Assembly (NCBI RefSeq): GCF_002797935.1
Contig: NZ_PGER01000001.1
Span: forward strand, 4,030,001-4,094,000
DNA from: Flavobacterium sp. 1
Lineage (GTDB): Bacteria > Bacteroidota > Bacteroidia > Flavobacteriales > Flavobacteriaceae
DNA length: 64,000 nt
Reading direction: 5' to 3'
Under the pieces are notes generated by a model. That model was not told where the DNA came from. It saw nothing but the letters and a program-made list of their open reading frames with translations, and did no database searches. How positions within the stretch are numbered: the stretch's first letter is position 1; every line of letters begins with the position of its first letter. The position numbers were made by a program, and so were the translations under genes. Of this stretch, positions 8,652-16,927 are shown piece after piece.

Positions 8652-8744
8652 ACCATTAAGAAATTTAAGGGTCATTAAGGTTTAGCTTTTAAAATCATTA
8701 TGAATTGATTTCAGAAAGCTAAATTAACTTAATTTCTTAATGGT
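8652..8744. repeat. long imperfect hairpin between hemA and hemC
   Basis: The hemA-hemC spacer folds as one long imperfect stem. Outer arms ACCATTAAGAAATT (8652-8665) and its complement (8731-8744) match over 14 bases, and inner segments around TTTAGCTTT and AAAGCTAAA continue the pairing. It begins right after the hemA stop. It could be an mRNA processing site or a stabiliser of the hemA part of the transcript. Confidence 0.8.
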
Positions 8745-8748
8745 AAAA

Positions 8749-10005
8749 TTATTTTGCAGTCGTTTCTATTTGAAAAACTTTTTCGATCCAATCGATGCTC
8801 TCATCAACCATTGTGTCTTCATTTTTTAGATGATTGGCAAAATGGGTCGTGATTTTTTGGATAATCCTGGAGCTGATGATTTCGGCTTGTTCTTCGTTGA
8901 AGTTGGATATTTTTTTGCTTTGAAAATCCAATTCCGAATTTTTAATCGTGTTTAGCTTCTCTTTCAAGGCATTGATCGTTGGCGCAAACTTCCTAACCTT
9001 TGTCCAAGCGATAAATTCATCCTTTATTTCTTCAATAATAGCCTCGGCTGCGGGGATATGAGCCTTTCTGTTTTCCAATGTCTCATCTGTCATCTGCGAC
9101 AAATGATCCATGTGAATTAAAGTAACGCCTTCAAGGTCTTTGACGTTTTCGTTCACATTTTTCGGGATTGATAAATCCAAAATCAGCAATGGTTTTTTCA
9201 AATTTAGGATGGCTTTGTCAATCGTAGGATTTTGAGCTCCGGTTGCCACCACTACTACATCCGCTTTTTGAAGTTCAAGATGCAGTTCCGAGTAATCCTT
9301 AACAATCAAATTCAATTTTCCGGCCAATTTCTCGGCTTTGTCTTTGGTTCTGTTGATTAAAGTAATGTGTTCGTTTTTGGTATGTTTCACTAAATTTTCA
9401 CAGGTATTTCTTCCGATTTTCCCTGTGCCAAAAAGTAGAATATTTTTGTTTCCAATGTCTGGAACGTTCTTGATAATATATTGAACCGATGCAAAAGATA
9501 CCGAAGTGGCCCCTGAACTGATTTCGGTTTCGTTTTTAATTTTTTTGCTGGATTGTATAACGGCATTCACCAATCGTTCCATAAAAGTGTTGGCTAAACC
9601 CATTGCTTTGGCTTCGGCAAAACCATTTCGTATCTGGCTGATGATTTCAAAATCGCCTAGAATTTGACTGTCCAAACCTGTTCCTACTCGGAATAAATGA
9701 GAAATAGCCTCTTGATTTTTGAAAACATAGGCTACTTTTTGAAAATCTTCAACAGTTCCGTTGCTGTTCTCGCAAAGCAATTTTATTAATTGAAAAGGGT
9801 GCTCGGCATAGCCGTAGATTTCAGTTCTGTTACAGGTTGAAGTAACAAAAAGACTTTGAATCCCTTCATTTTTGGCTTGTTCGAGCAGACGTGTTTTAGC
9901 TACAGTGTCTAAACTAAACTTACCTCTTATCTCGGCATCGGCTTTTTTGTAGCTAAGACCAACTGAGTAAAAATAGTGATGCTTCGAAACGTTATGATTT
10001 TCCAT
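8749..10005 (-). CDS. hemA: glutamyl-tRNA reductase
   Basis: Reduces glutamyl-tRNA with NADPH to glutamate-1-semialdehyde, the first committed heme step in the C5 pathway. 418 residues. The catalytic cysteine is in TSTCNRTEIYG; the LDSQILGDFEIISQIR segment, the NADPH-binding LLFGTGKIGRNTCENL and a C-terminal helical dimerisation region follow. It is the first gene of the minus-strand heme cluster and diverges from an AraC-type regulator across a 228-bp spacer. It is the usual control point of the pathway, so the spacer is where regulation would be expected. Confidence 0.97.
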   Translation of the reverse strand: MENHNVSKHHYFYSVGLSYKKADAEIRGKFSLDTVAKTRLLEQAKNEGIQSLFVTSTCNRTEIYGYAEHPFQLIKLLCENSNGTVEDFQKVAYVFKNQEAISHLFRVGTGLDSQILGDFEIISQIRNGFAEAKAMGLANTFMERLVNAVIQSSKKIKNETEISSGATSVSFASVQYIIKNVPDIGNKNILLFGTGKIGRNTCENLVKHTKNEHITLINRTKDKAEKLAGKLNLIVKDYSELHLELQKADVVVVATGAQNPTIDKAILNLKKPLLILDLSIPKNVNENVKDLEGVTLIHMDHLSQMTDETLENRKAHIPAAEAIIEEIKDEFIAWTKVRKFAPTINALKEKLNTIKNSELDFQSKKISNFNEEQAEIISSRIIQKITTHFANHLKNEDTMVDESIDWIEKVFQIETTAK

Positions 10006-10030
10006 ATATTCACTTTCACATAAAGTGATA

Positions 10031-10038
10031 CAAAACTA
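10031..10038 (-). promoter_or_regulatory. probable hemA -7 promoter box
   Basis: On the minus strand the sequence reads TAGTTTTG, a match to the Bacteroidetes -7 box TAnnTTTG, 26-33 bases upstream of the hemA ATG. A convincing -33 TTG at the right spacing is not seen. The inferred leader is short. Confidence 0.5.
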
Positions 10039-10132
10039 TTACTATCATTTCTATAAAAGTAACGCTAAAAGTTCTTTTTGTGTCGCTGTATGCTTTTTTG
10101 GATTTAATTCGTTATTTTATAATAAAAACTGT

Positions 10133-10140
10133 TATTTTTG
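10133..10140 (+). promoter_or_regulatory. possible AraC-regulator -7 promoter box
   Basis: TATTTTTG fits TAnnTTTG, about 95 bases upstream of the AraC-family start. No good -33 partner is present. Together with the hemA box it defines a compact divergent control region of about 100 bp. Confidence 0.35.
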
Positions 10141-10233
10141 TGGCACTATCAAGGGACATATTTGAACTTGTTTAGAGTGATTCTAAATAAATACTTTCGA
10201 TAAAAGTCATATTTTAATTAAAAAAATATCGCT

Positions 10234-11106
10234 ATGGGTTCACAAGAAATTATAACTATTGAAGATGATTTCACGCTGATTCGTTTTCAAAACGACAGTG
10301 AAGTGCCTTTTCAGGCACAACATGAGGTCACCAGCGGATTGATTCAATTCCATTTTGGGCTAAAAGGAAGTGCTAAATTTATCTTCAACCAAGGCAATTA
10401 TGCTTTGGAACTGAAAGAAGAAAAATCTTTGCTTTTATACAATCCTCAAAAAGAACTGCCGTTGAATCTGGAATTAGCTCCAAGCTCTTGGGTCATTTCG
10501 GTAATTATTTCGATCAAAAAATTCCACGCTTTGTTTTCGAATGAGGCCAATTATATTACTTTTTTGAGCGATGACAATCGGGACAAAAAATACTATAAGG
10601 AAGATGACATCAGTCCGTCAATGGCAATTGTACTGACGCAGCTGTTTCATTACAGCCTGCATCCTTCCATCAAAAATTTATATTACAAAGGAAAAGGATA
10701 TGAATTATTGAGTTTGTATTTTAACCGAACCGAAGATCCAAATGCAGAGCAATGCCCTTTTCTGATTGATGAAGACAATGTGCTGAAAATTAAAAAAGCC
10801 AAAGAAATCATCATTGCTAATATGGCCGAACCACCAGGATTGCAAGAACTGGCAGACGAAATAGGTTTGACGCTGAAAAAACTCAAAATGGGTTTCAAAC
10901 AAATTTATGGCGACACTGTTTATGGCTTCTTATTCGATTACAAAATGGATTATGCCCGAAAATTGCTCGATAGCGGCTCATATAATGTGAATGAAGTTGG
11001 CTTGAAAATTGGCTACAGCACTGGAAGCCATTTTATAGCGGCATTCAAAAAGAAATTTGGAACCACTCCAAAAAAATACCTGATGTCAATAAACTCCAAC
11101 ATCTAA
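10234..11106 (+). CDS. AraC-family transcriptional regulator
   Basis: 290 residues. The C-terminal ~100 residues hold the double helix-turn-helix of the AraC family: LQELADEIGLTLKKLKMGFKQIYG and a second helix pair ending NEVGLKIGYSTGSHFIAAFKKKFGTTPKKYL, a near-canonical AraC signature. The N-terminal ~190 residues are a cupin-like or unrelated sensing domain (GLIQFHFGLKGSAKFIFNQGNY). It is divergent from hemA and 101 bp upstream of hemH, so it sits in the middle of the heme genes and is the natural candidate to control them, perhaps in response to iron, heme or oxygen. The ligand is unknown. Confidence 0.9.
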   Translation: MGSQEIITIEDDFTLIRFQNDSEVPFQAQHEVTSGLIQFHFGLKGSAKFIFNQGNYALELKEEKSLLLYNPQKELPLNLELAPSSWVISVIISIKKFHALFSNEANYITFLSDDNRDKKYYKEDDISPSMAIVLTQLFHYSLHPSIKNLYYKGKGYELLSLYFNRTEDPNAEQCPFLIDEDNVLKIKKAKEIIIANMAEPPGLQELADEIGLTLKKLKMGFKQIYGDTVYGFLFDYKMDYARKLLDSGSYNVNEVGLKIGYSTGSHFIAAFKKKFGTTPKKYLMSINSNI

Positions 11107-11180
11107 AACACTATTGTTTTTAGATATTAAAACATAACAAAAAAATAACATTTATCATATTACCAAAAAGTTGCTTTCTA

Positions 11181-11188
11181 TACTTTTG
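11181..11188 (+). promoter_or_regulatory. probable hemH -7 promoter box
   Basis: TACTTTTG fits TAnnTTTG and ends 19 bases before the hemH ATG, giving a very short leader. The expected -33 TTG is missing at ideal spacing. The box suggests hemH has its own promoter despite following the AraC gene. Confidence 0.45.
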
Positions 11189-11207
11189 GCAAAAACTAAA
11201 CCTATAT

Positions 11208-12221
11208 ATGAAAGGCGTATTATTAGTAAACTTAGGCTCACCTGAAAGCCCGCAGACAAAAGATGTAAAACCTTATTTAGACGAATTTTTAATGGATAAA
11301 TACGTTATTGATGTTCCGTATTTATTGCGCGCCTTGCTGGTTCGCGGTATCATTTTAAGAAAACGTCCGGAAGAATCGGCTCATGCTTATCAGAAAATTT
11401 GGTGGGACGAAGGTTCACCTTTAGTTGTGCTTTCTCAAAGAATGCATAAAAAAGTACAGCCTTTAGTAGATGTTCCTGTGGCGCTGGCCATGCGTTATGG
11501 TTCGATGAATATTGAAAAAGGACTGCAGGAATTACATGACCAAGGTATAGATGAGGTTTTGCTTTTTCCTTTGTATCCACAATACGCTATGGCTTCGACC
11601 TTAACTATTTTAGTCAAAGCCGAAGAAATCCGCAAGAAGAAATTTCCGAATATGAAGTTTACCGATGTTCCTGCATTTTACAATAAACCCGATTATATTA
11701 AAAACTTAGCCGATTCAATTAAGAAGCATTTATCTGGATTTGAATATGATCATTTATTGTTTTCGTATCACGGTATTCCGGAGCGTCATATTCGCAAAAC
11801 CGATGTAACCAAATCGCACTGCAAAATTGACGGTTCCTGCTGTAACACGCCGTCGCCGGCACATGATTTTTGCTATCGCCATCAATGTTACGAAACGACC
11901 AGACAAGTGGTTAAATTACTGAATCTTCCAGAAGACAAATACAGCCTGACTTTTCAGTCCAGATTGGCAGGCGACAAATGGCTGGAACCTTATACTGATG
12001 TCGAAATTGATAAAATGCCCGAAAAAGGAATTAAAAATCTTGCCGTTGTAACTCCGGCTTTTGTTTCGGATTGTCTAGAAACATTAGAAGAAATTGCAAT
12101 GCGCGCCAAAGAAGATTTTGAAGCCAAAGGAGGAGAGAATTTCTTAGCAATTCCATGTTTGAATGATGATGACGAATGGTGTGAAACGGTTAGTAATTGG
12201 ATTAATGATTGGGCTAAATAG
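11208..12221 (+). CDS. hemH: ferrochelatase
   Basis: Inserts Fe2+ into protoporphyrin IX. 337 residues, starting GVLLVNLGSPESP as in the family. The active-site region LLFSYHGIPERHIRK supplies the conserved His, and FVSDCLETLEEI supplies the conserved Glu. Between them a cysteine-rich stretch (CKIDGSCC, then CYRHQC) holds five cysteines. Such internal cysteines occur in a class of bacterial ferrochelatases reported to bind a [2Fe-2S] cluster, so that is plausible here but unproven. It is followed 34 bp later by hemJ. Confidence 0.96.
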   Translation: MKGVLLVNLGSPESPQTKDVKPYLDEFLMDKYVIDVPYLLRALLVRGIILRKRPEESAHAYQKIWWDEGSPLVVLSQRMHKKVQPLVDVPVALAMRYGSMNIEKGLQELHDQGIDEVLLFPLYPQYAMASTLTILVKAEEIRKKKFPNMKFTDVPAFYNKPDYIKNLADSIKKHLSGFEYDHLLFSYHGIPERHIRKTDVTKSHCKIDGSCCNTPSPAHDFCYRHQCYETTRQVVKLLNLPEDKYSLTFQSRLAGDKWLEPYTDVEIDKMPEKGIKNLAVVTPAFVSDCLETLEEIAMRAKEDFEAKGGENFLAIPCLNDDDEWCETVSNWINDWAK

Positions 12222-12255
12222 AAAATAGAAAAAAGAGAATAGAAAAAAGACTTAA

Positions 12256-12810
12256 ATGGAAATCTATAACTACCTAAAATCCCTGCACCTCATCTTTGTA
12301 ATCACTTGGTTCGCCGGACTTTTTTATATTGTCCGTTTGTTTGTGTACCAGATAGAAGCAGCTGACAAACCTTCGCCAGAAAAAGAAATCCTGCAAAAGC
12401 AGTACAAAATAATGACCTACCGCTTGTGGTACATCATTACTTGGCCAAGTGCTGTTTTTGCTAGTATTTTTGCTTTTTGGATGCTGTTTTTTACTCCAAT
12501 GGGAAAAGCTTGGTTACAAATGCCATGGATGCATGTAAAACTTGGCTTTGTTTTTGTGCTGTATTTATATCATTTAAAATGCCAGCAGATTTTCAGTCAA
12601 CTGCAGAGAGATGAGGTCAAATACACCACCAATTTTATGCGTTTGTGGAATGAAATAGCCACGATTATATTATTTGCGGTTGTATTTTTGGTTGTATTAA
12701 AGAATGCCGTGAACTGGATTTACGGTGTAATCGGTATTTTTATATTTTCAATTACAATCATGCTAGGTTTTAAATTTTACAAAAAAATCAGGGAGAAAAA
12801 CAATTCATAA
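12256..12810 (+). CDS. hemJ: protoporphyrinogen IX oxidase, HemJ family
   Basis: 184-residue integral membrane protein with four or five hydrophobic segments. The N-terminal SLHLIFVITWFAGLFYIVRLFVY has the conserved His and Trp of the HemJ (UPF0093) family, and WMHVKLGFVF carries a second conserved His. HemJ oxidises protoporphyrinogen IX to protoporphyrin IX, the step between HemF and HemH, and its position after hemH supports that. The downstream kinase begins 2 bp after its stop, implying co-transcription. Confidence 0.9.
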   Translation: MEIYNYLKSLHLIFVITWFAGLFYIVRLFVYQIEAADKPSPEKEILQKQYKIMTYRLWYIITWPSAVFASIFAFWMLFFTPMGKAWLQMPWMHVKLGFVFVLYLYHLKCQQIFSQLQRDEVKYTTNFMRLWNEIATIILFAVVFLVVLKNAVNWIYGVIGIFIFSITIMLGFKFYKKIREKNNS

Positions 12811-12812
12811 TC

Positions 12813-14285
12813 ATGTTTAAAGGATACAAGATTCCGTTAATTTCATTACGTTTTAGAATCTTCATTTCAATGATTATACTAATCATTGCCACCTCCCTTT
12901 TACTCATAACCATTTCCATCATTCAGTATAAAAATGTCGCCAAGAAATACAATCAAAGGCGGATAGAAGGCATGGAAATGTATGTGAAAAAGCATATTGA
13001 TTATATGCTTTCAACAACAGATTATCCACTCACTGATGATAATATCAAGATAATTTTTAAGGACAAAATCCACGAAATATCAGATATTCAAAATACTGAA
13101 ATACAAATCTATTCTTTAGATGGAAAATTGATAAAATCATCAAAAGAATCTTTTTCGATAGAAAAATATACCCCTACAGTCTCAAAATTCATCCTTCGAT
13201 TAGTTAATTCGTCAATAGATAAAAGGTTTCTTGAAGTTAAAACCGTTAATGGAATAAAATATCGATCTTCTTATAGTTTAATAAAAAACAAAAAGTTTAA
13301 ACCAATTGCCATTCTAAAATTACCCAATATTCCTGATGATGGTTATTACGAAAAGGAATTAAACAGTTTTTTAATCCGTTTGGTGCAAGTCTATTCGCTA
13401 ATGATTGCAATAGCCTTTGGACTGGCTTACATACTGTCTTCATTTATCACTAAGCCTATTTATGATTTTGCTGAAAAATTAAGAGAAACCAGTTTGAACC
13501 AAAAGAATGAAAAAATTCCGTTTTCGGCAAAGATTAAAGAAATCAACATGCTATTGATCGCCTATAATAGAATGACCGAAGAACTTGAAAGAAACGCTAT
13601 TGTACTCGCTCAAAATGAGCGGGATCTGGCTTGGAGAGAAATGGCCAAACAAGTGGCTCACGAAATCAAGAATCCGCTTACGCCAATGCGCCTTACAATT
13701 CAAAGCTTTCAGCGAAAATTTAATCCTGAAGAACCAAATATCAGACAAAAATTAAATGATTTTTCTGAATCGCTGATACAGCAGATTGATACAATGAGTT
13801 CTGTAGCATCTGCCTTTTCAGATTTTGCCTCTATGCCTGCCCAGCAAAATGAACTGCTGAATGTTGTAGAAGTGATAGAACTGACTTTGGATATTTTTCA
13901 TGAGGATTATATTGTTTTTGAATGCTCTGAAAAAGAGATTGTTTCAAAAATTGACAGAACACAGCTCATTAGAATCATCACAAATTTGGTCAAAAATGCC
14001 ACACAGGCTATTCCAGACAATCAGGAAACTAAAATGGTATTGGTAAGCCTAAAAAAAGAAAAAAATCAAGTTGTCATTATTATAAAAGACAATGGAACAG
14101 GTATAAATCCAGAACATATTGACAATATTTTTGAACCCAAATTCACTACCAAAAACAGCGGAATGGGTCTAGGTCTCGGAATCATAAAAAACATTATAGA
14201 AAACTACAACGGAACAATTACCTTTGAAACTAAATTTGGAAGAGGAACTATTTTTACGGTTACCCTCCCCATTATTAACTCCTAA
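12813..14285 (+). CDS. membrane sensor histidine kinase (NtrY-like)
   Basis: 490 residues: a transmembrane helix near 13-37, a ~150-residue extracytoplasmic sensor region, a second membrane helix near 190-213, a HAMP linker, and the kinase core. The phospho-accepting His283 lies in VAHEIKNPLTPMRL, the NtrY-like variant of the H box. Then come the N box NLVKNATQAIPDN, G1 (KDNGTGI) and G2 (SGMGLGLGI). No response regulator gene is adjacent, so it is an orphan here. It is packed 2 bp behind hemJ. The signal is unknown. Confidence 0.93.
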   Translation: MFKGYKIPLISLRFRIFISMIILIIATSLLLITISIIQYKNVAKKYNQRRIEGMEMYVKKHIDYMLSTTDYPLTDDNIKIIFKDKIHEISDIQNTEIQIYSLDGKLIKSSKESFSIEKYTPTVSKFILRLVNSSIDKRFLEVKTVNGIKYRSSYSLIKNKKFKPIAILKLPNIPDDGYYEKELNSFLIRLVQVYSLMIAIAFGLAYILSSFITKPIYDFAEKLRETSLNQKNEKIPFSAKIKEINMLLIAYNRMTEELERNAIVLAQNERDLAWREMAKQVAHEIKNPLTPMRLTIQSFQRKFNPEEPNIRQKLNDFSESLIQQIDTMSSVASAFSDFASMPAQQNELLNVVEVIELTLDIFHEDYIVFECSEKEIVSKIDRTQLIRIITNLVKNATQAIPDNQETKMVLVSLKKEKNQVVIIIKDNGTGINPEHIDNIFEPKFTTKNSGMGLGLGIIKNIIENYNGTITFETKFGRGTIFTVTLPIINS

Positions 14286-14295
14286 AATAAACTCC

Positions 14296-15078
14296 ATGAA
14301 CTACGACAATCTTTTAATTACAATAGAAAACAACATCGCAACTGTTGTAATCAATAGACCAGCCAAGCTAAATGCTTTGAATATTGCAACTATAAATGAT
14401 TTGCACAAAGCCATTAAAGTGTTGGGTAAAAACAAAGAAATTCAAGTTATTATACTCACAGGAAGCGGAGATAAAGCGTTTGTTGCCGGTGCTGATATTT
14501 CAGAATTTGCTCATTTCACTATTGAAGAAGGAACGCAGCTGGCTTTTCAAGGACAAGAATTGCTTTTTAACTATATAGAAAATCTAAAAACACCTGTCAT
14601 TGCAGCAATCAATGGATTTGCTTTGGGTGGCGGATTAGAACTGGCGATGGCCTGCCATATCAGAATCGCTTCTGATAATGCCAAAATGGGACTTCCAGAG
14701 GTTTCTCTTGGCGTTATTCCAGGATATGGAGGAACACAGCGTTTACCGCAATTAGTAGGGAAAGGCCGTGCAATGGAAATGATACTGACTGCAGGAATGA
14801 TTACCGCCGATGAAGCTAAGCAATACGGCCTAGTAAATCACGTAGTACTTCAAGCTGAACTAATCGGATTTACTGATTCTATTGCTCAAAAAATTATAAA
14901 AAACTCTCCTTTTGCAATTGGCAGAGCTATAAAATCTATCAACGCTAATTTTGCTGAAGGCAAAAACGGTTATGAAACTGAGATTAAAAACTTCGGACGT
15001 TGTTTTGGAACCGAGGATTTCAACGAAGGAACTAAAGCGTTTTTAGAAAAAAGAAAAGCTGTTTTTAAGGGGAAATAA
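14296..15078 (+). CDS. enoyl-CoA hydratase/isomerase (crotonase family)
   Basis: 260 residues from MNYDNLL; a longer in-frame start inside the kinase gene is unlikely. It hydrates trans-2-enoyl-CoA in fatty-acid β-oxidation or related pathways. The oxyanion-hole segments AFVAGADISEFA and FALGGGLELAMACHIRIAS are present. Both catalytic glutamates of true hydratases are seen, in GGLELAMAC and LPEVSLGVIPGYGGTQRL. So it is likely an active hydratase. It starts 10 bp after the kinase stop and may be in the same transcript. Confidence 0.93.
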   Translation: MNYDNLLITIENNIATVVINRPAKLNALNIATINDLHKAIKVLGKNKEIQVIILTGSGDKAFVAGADISEFAHFTIEEGTQLAFQGQELLFNYIENLKTPVIAAINGFALGGGLELAMACHIRIASDNAKMGLPEVSLGVIPGYGGTQRLPQLVGKGRAMEMILTAGMITADEAKQYGLVNHVVLQAELIGFTDSIAQKIIKNSPFAIGRAIKSINANFAEGKNGYETEIKNFGRCFGTEDFNEGTKAFLEKRKAVFKGK

Positions 15079-15142
15079 AAAAGTGTTCAGTATTCAGAAA
15101 AGCAGCATTCAGATAGCTGACTAATTGAATTCATATCTTCAA

Positions 15143-15229
15143 AATATCAAATTATTATATATTTTTGATATTACAATATCAAATTATTATATATTTTTGA
15201 TATTACAATATCAAATTATTATATATTTG
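15143..15229 (+). repeat. 2.7 copies of a 32-bp AT-rich palindromic tandem repeat
   Basis: Direct repeats at 15143-15174 and 15175-15206 are identical, and a third partial copy runs 15207-15228. Each unit is a palindrome with arms AATATCAAA and TTTGATATT around an 11-base AT spacer. The last copy diverges where the promoter box of the ATPase gene begins. Repeated dyads right at a promoter look like operator sites for a dimeric regulator. Confidence 0.9.
15197..15229 (+). promoter_or_regulatory. promoter of the DUF4143 ATPase gene within the tandem repeat
   Basis: TTG at 15197-15199 and TATATTTG at 15222-15229 are spaced 22 bp, fitting the Bacteroidetes TTG-N17-23-TAnnTTTG consensus. The -33 lies in repeat copy 2 and the -7 at the end of copy 3. 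The ATG follows 20 bp later. Confidence 0.6.
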
Positions 15230-15249
15230 CATTGTAATTTGGATGCAAA

Positions 15250-16368
15250 ATGATAAATAGAAGCCCACAAACAGAAATTGACAGCTACCTTTTCAAAGGG
15301 AAAGCAATATTGGTATTTGGCGCAAGGCAAGTAGGTAAAACGTCTTTGATAAAAAACACTGTCAAAGGGGAATCGTTTTTATGGTTAAATGGCGATGAAC
15401 CCGACACCCAGCTTTTATTGGAAAACGTCACAACCGACAGATTAAAGGCTCTAATCGGAGATAATAAAATTATTGTCATTGACGAAGCCCAAATGATTCA
15501 TAACATTGGCTTACTCATCAAAAGAATGGTTGATAATTATCCCGAAATTCAAGTCATTGCCTCTGGAAGCAGTGCTTTCGAATTAGCAGACAAAACCAAG
15601 GAATCGATGGTGGGAAGAAAAGAGGAATTACAGCTTTTCCCTTTGAGTTATGGCGAAATGGTTAAACATTCCAATTTTATTGAAGAAACCCGTTTAGTAG
15701 CTCATCGTTTGGTTTTTGGTTATTATCCAGAAGTGGTTACCAGTGTTGGCAAAGAAGAAAAAATTCTCAATGATTTGGTTGAAGGTTTTCTTTATAAAGA
15801 CATCCTGAACTTGGAAGGTGTAAAAAAATCAGCAACTTTACAGCGATTGGTACAAATGCTGGCATATCGAATTGGCAGTGAAATTAGTTATAATTCTCTA
15901 GCCAATGATTTAGGAATAAATCGATTGACAGTTGAGAAATACATTGATATTCTAGAGAAAAACTTTATTGTTTTTAGTCTAAATGCTTTTAGCAAAAACC
16001 AAGACAATGAACTCAAAAAAGGCAGAAAAGTGTATTTTTGGGATAATGGTTTACGCAATCGAATTATCAAAAATTTTAATCCGATAGAACTTCGTGATGA
16101 TATTGGGGCGTTGTGGGAAAACTTTATTATTAGCGAACGCAAGAAGAAATTGGCGTATGAAAACCAATTCAAAGACACTTATTTTTGGAGAAACGCACAA
16201 CAGGCCGAAATCGATTATTTAGAAGTTAAAAACACCGAAATTGAAGCTTTTGAAATTAAATACAATCCGAATCAAAAAGTGCGATTTACAAAGTCATTTA
16301 CAGAAAAGTATCATCCAAAAACCACACAAGTTATTCACAAAGAAAATTTTTGGGATTATTTACTGTAA
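15250..16368 (+). CDS. AAA-type ATPase with DUF4143 domain
   Basis: 372 residues. An N-terminal ATPase domain has Walker A GARQVGKTS (24-32) and Walker B KIIVIDEAQ (73-81), then the sensor ASGSSAFEL and LFPLSYGEM typical of this family. The C-terminal DUF4143 domain includes a winged-helix-like part (SYNSLANDLGINRLTVEKYIDILEKNFIV) and a restriction-nuclease-like end (FWRNAQQAEIDYLEVKN..IEAFEIKYN) with D-[ExK] spacing. Function of the family is not settled; it is abundant and mobile in Bacteroidetes and archaea. The gene has its own promoter in a palindromic repeat and stands alone. Confidence 0.88.
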   Translation: MINRSPQTEIDSYLFKGKAILVFGARQVGKTSLIKNTVKGESFLWLNGDEPDTQLLLENVTTDRLKALIGDNKIIVIDEAQMIHNIGLLIKRMVDNYPEIQVIASGSSAFELADKTKESMVGRKEELQLFPLSYGEMVKHSNFIEETRLVAHRLVFGYYPEVVTSVGKEEKILNDLVEGFLYKDILNLEGVKKSATLQRLVQMLAYRIGSEISYNSLANDLGINRLTVEKYIDILEKNFIVFSLNAFSKNQDNELKKGRKVYFWDNGLRNRIIKNFNPIELRDDIGALWENFIISERKKKLAYENQFKDTYFWRNAQQAEIDYLEVKNTEIEAFEIKYNPNQKVRFTKSFTEKYHPKTTQVIHKENFWDYLL

Positions 16369-16436
16369 AAACACGAGAATAAAAAGGCATAGCTTATTTT
16401 TGTGCTTTCATTCTAAAAATAAAAAAACCAATCTAT

Positions 16437-16835
16437 ATGTCCTTCCAACCCGTATTTGCCGAATTCTGGGAAAAAGTAAAAGAAAGCATCGCTGATAAAA
16501 CTTATGCCAAATTAACCTTGGCAAAAACCATTGGCGACACCGAATTGAAAAACATTTATGTACGTCCCGTTTTATTGGAAAATGACGTGTTCAGCCTTTC
16601 GATTATTGCTCGATACAAAACCGAAGAAATAGAAAGTTTTCATTCGCTGGAAGAAGCTTTTTTTGTTTTGGCTCCTTATATGAATAACCCCTTTTTGACG
16701 GCATTATTATTCACAACAGAAAATGATATTACCTTTAAACTCAACAAAAAACGTGTTGGAACTATTATTGAACAAGCGCCTACTTTCAAGAATGCTTCGG
16801 ATGTGATTTTGGAGATGAAAGAGAAAGGGTTGTAG
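16437..16835 (+). CDS. conserved Bacteroidetes protein of unknown function
   Basis: 132 residues, cytoplasmic, mixed α/β, with no signal or membrane segment. Segments such as FAKLTLAKT-like TYAKLTLAK, LKNIYVRPVLL and IARYKTEEIESF recall the N-terminal accessory domain of some Bacteroidetes SAM-dependent methyltransferases. The catalytic domain is absent here, and that resemblance is from memory only. It lies 68 bp after the ATPase gene and converges with the SRPBCC gene. I do not assign a function. Confidence 0.65.
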   Translation: MSFQPVFAEFWEKVKESIADKTYAKLTLAKTIGDTELKNIYVRPVLLENDVFSLSIIARYKTEEIESFHSLEEAFFVLAPYMNNPFLTALLFTTENDITFKLNKKRVGTIIEQAPTFKNASDVILEMKEKGL

Positions 16836-16927
16836 ATTTTAGAATTTAGAGGGCAGATAGCAGTTTTCAGAAACAACTGCCTAGCTTTAAAACCTTACAA
16901 CAGCTATCTGTCTTCTGCTTTCTTTTT

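Noticed and set aside
15143..15229. CRISPR array
   Set aside because: Repeats are head-to-tail with no spacers between them, and no cas genes are near.
16841..16927. Convergent terminator after the 132-aa gene
   Set aside because: A short AGATAGC/GCTATCT pairing exists but is weak and far apart; not strong enough to annotate.
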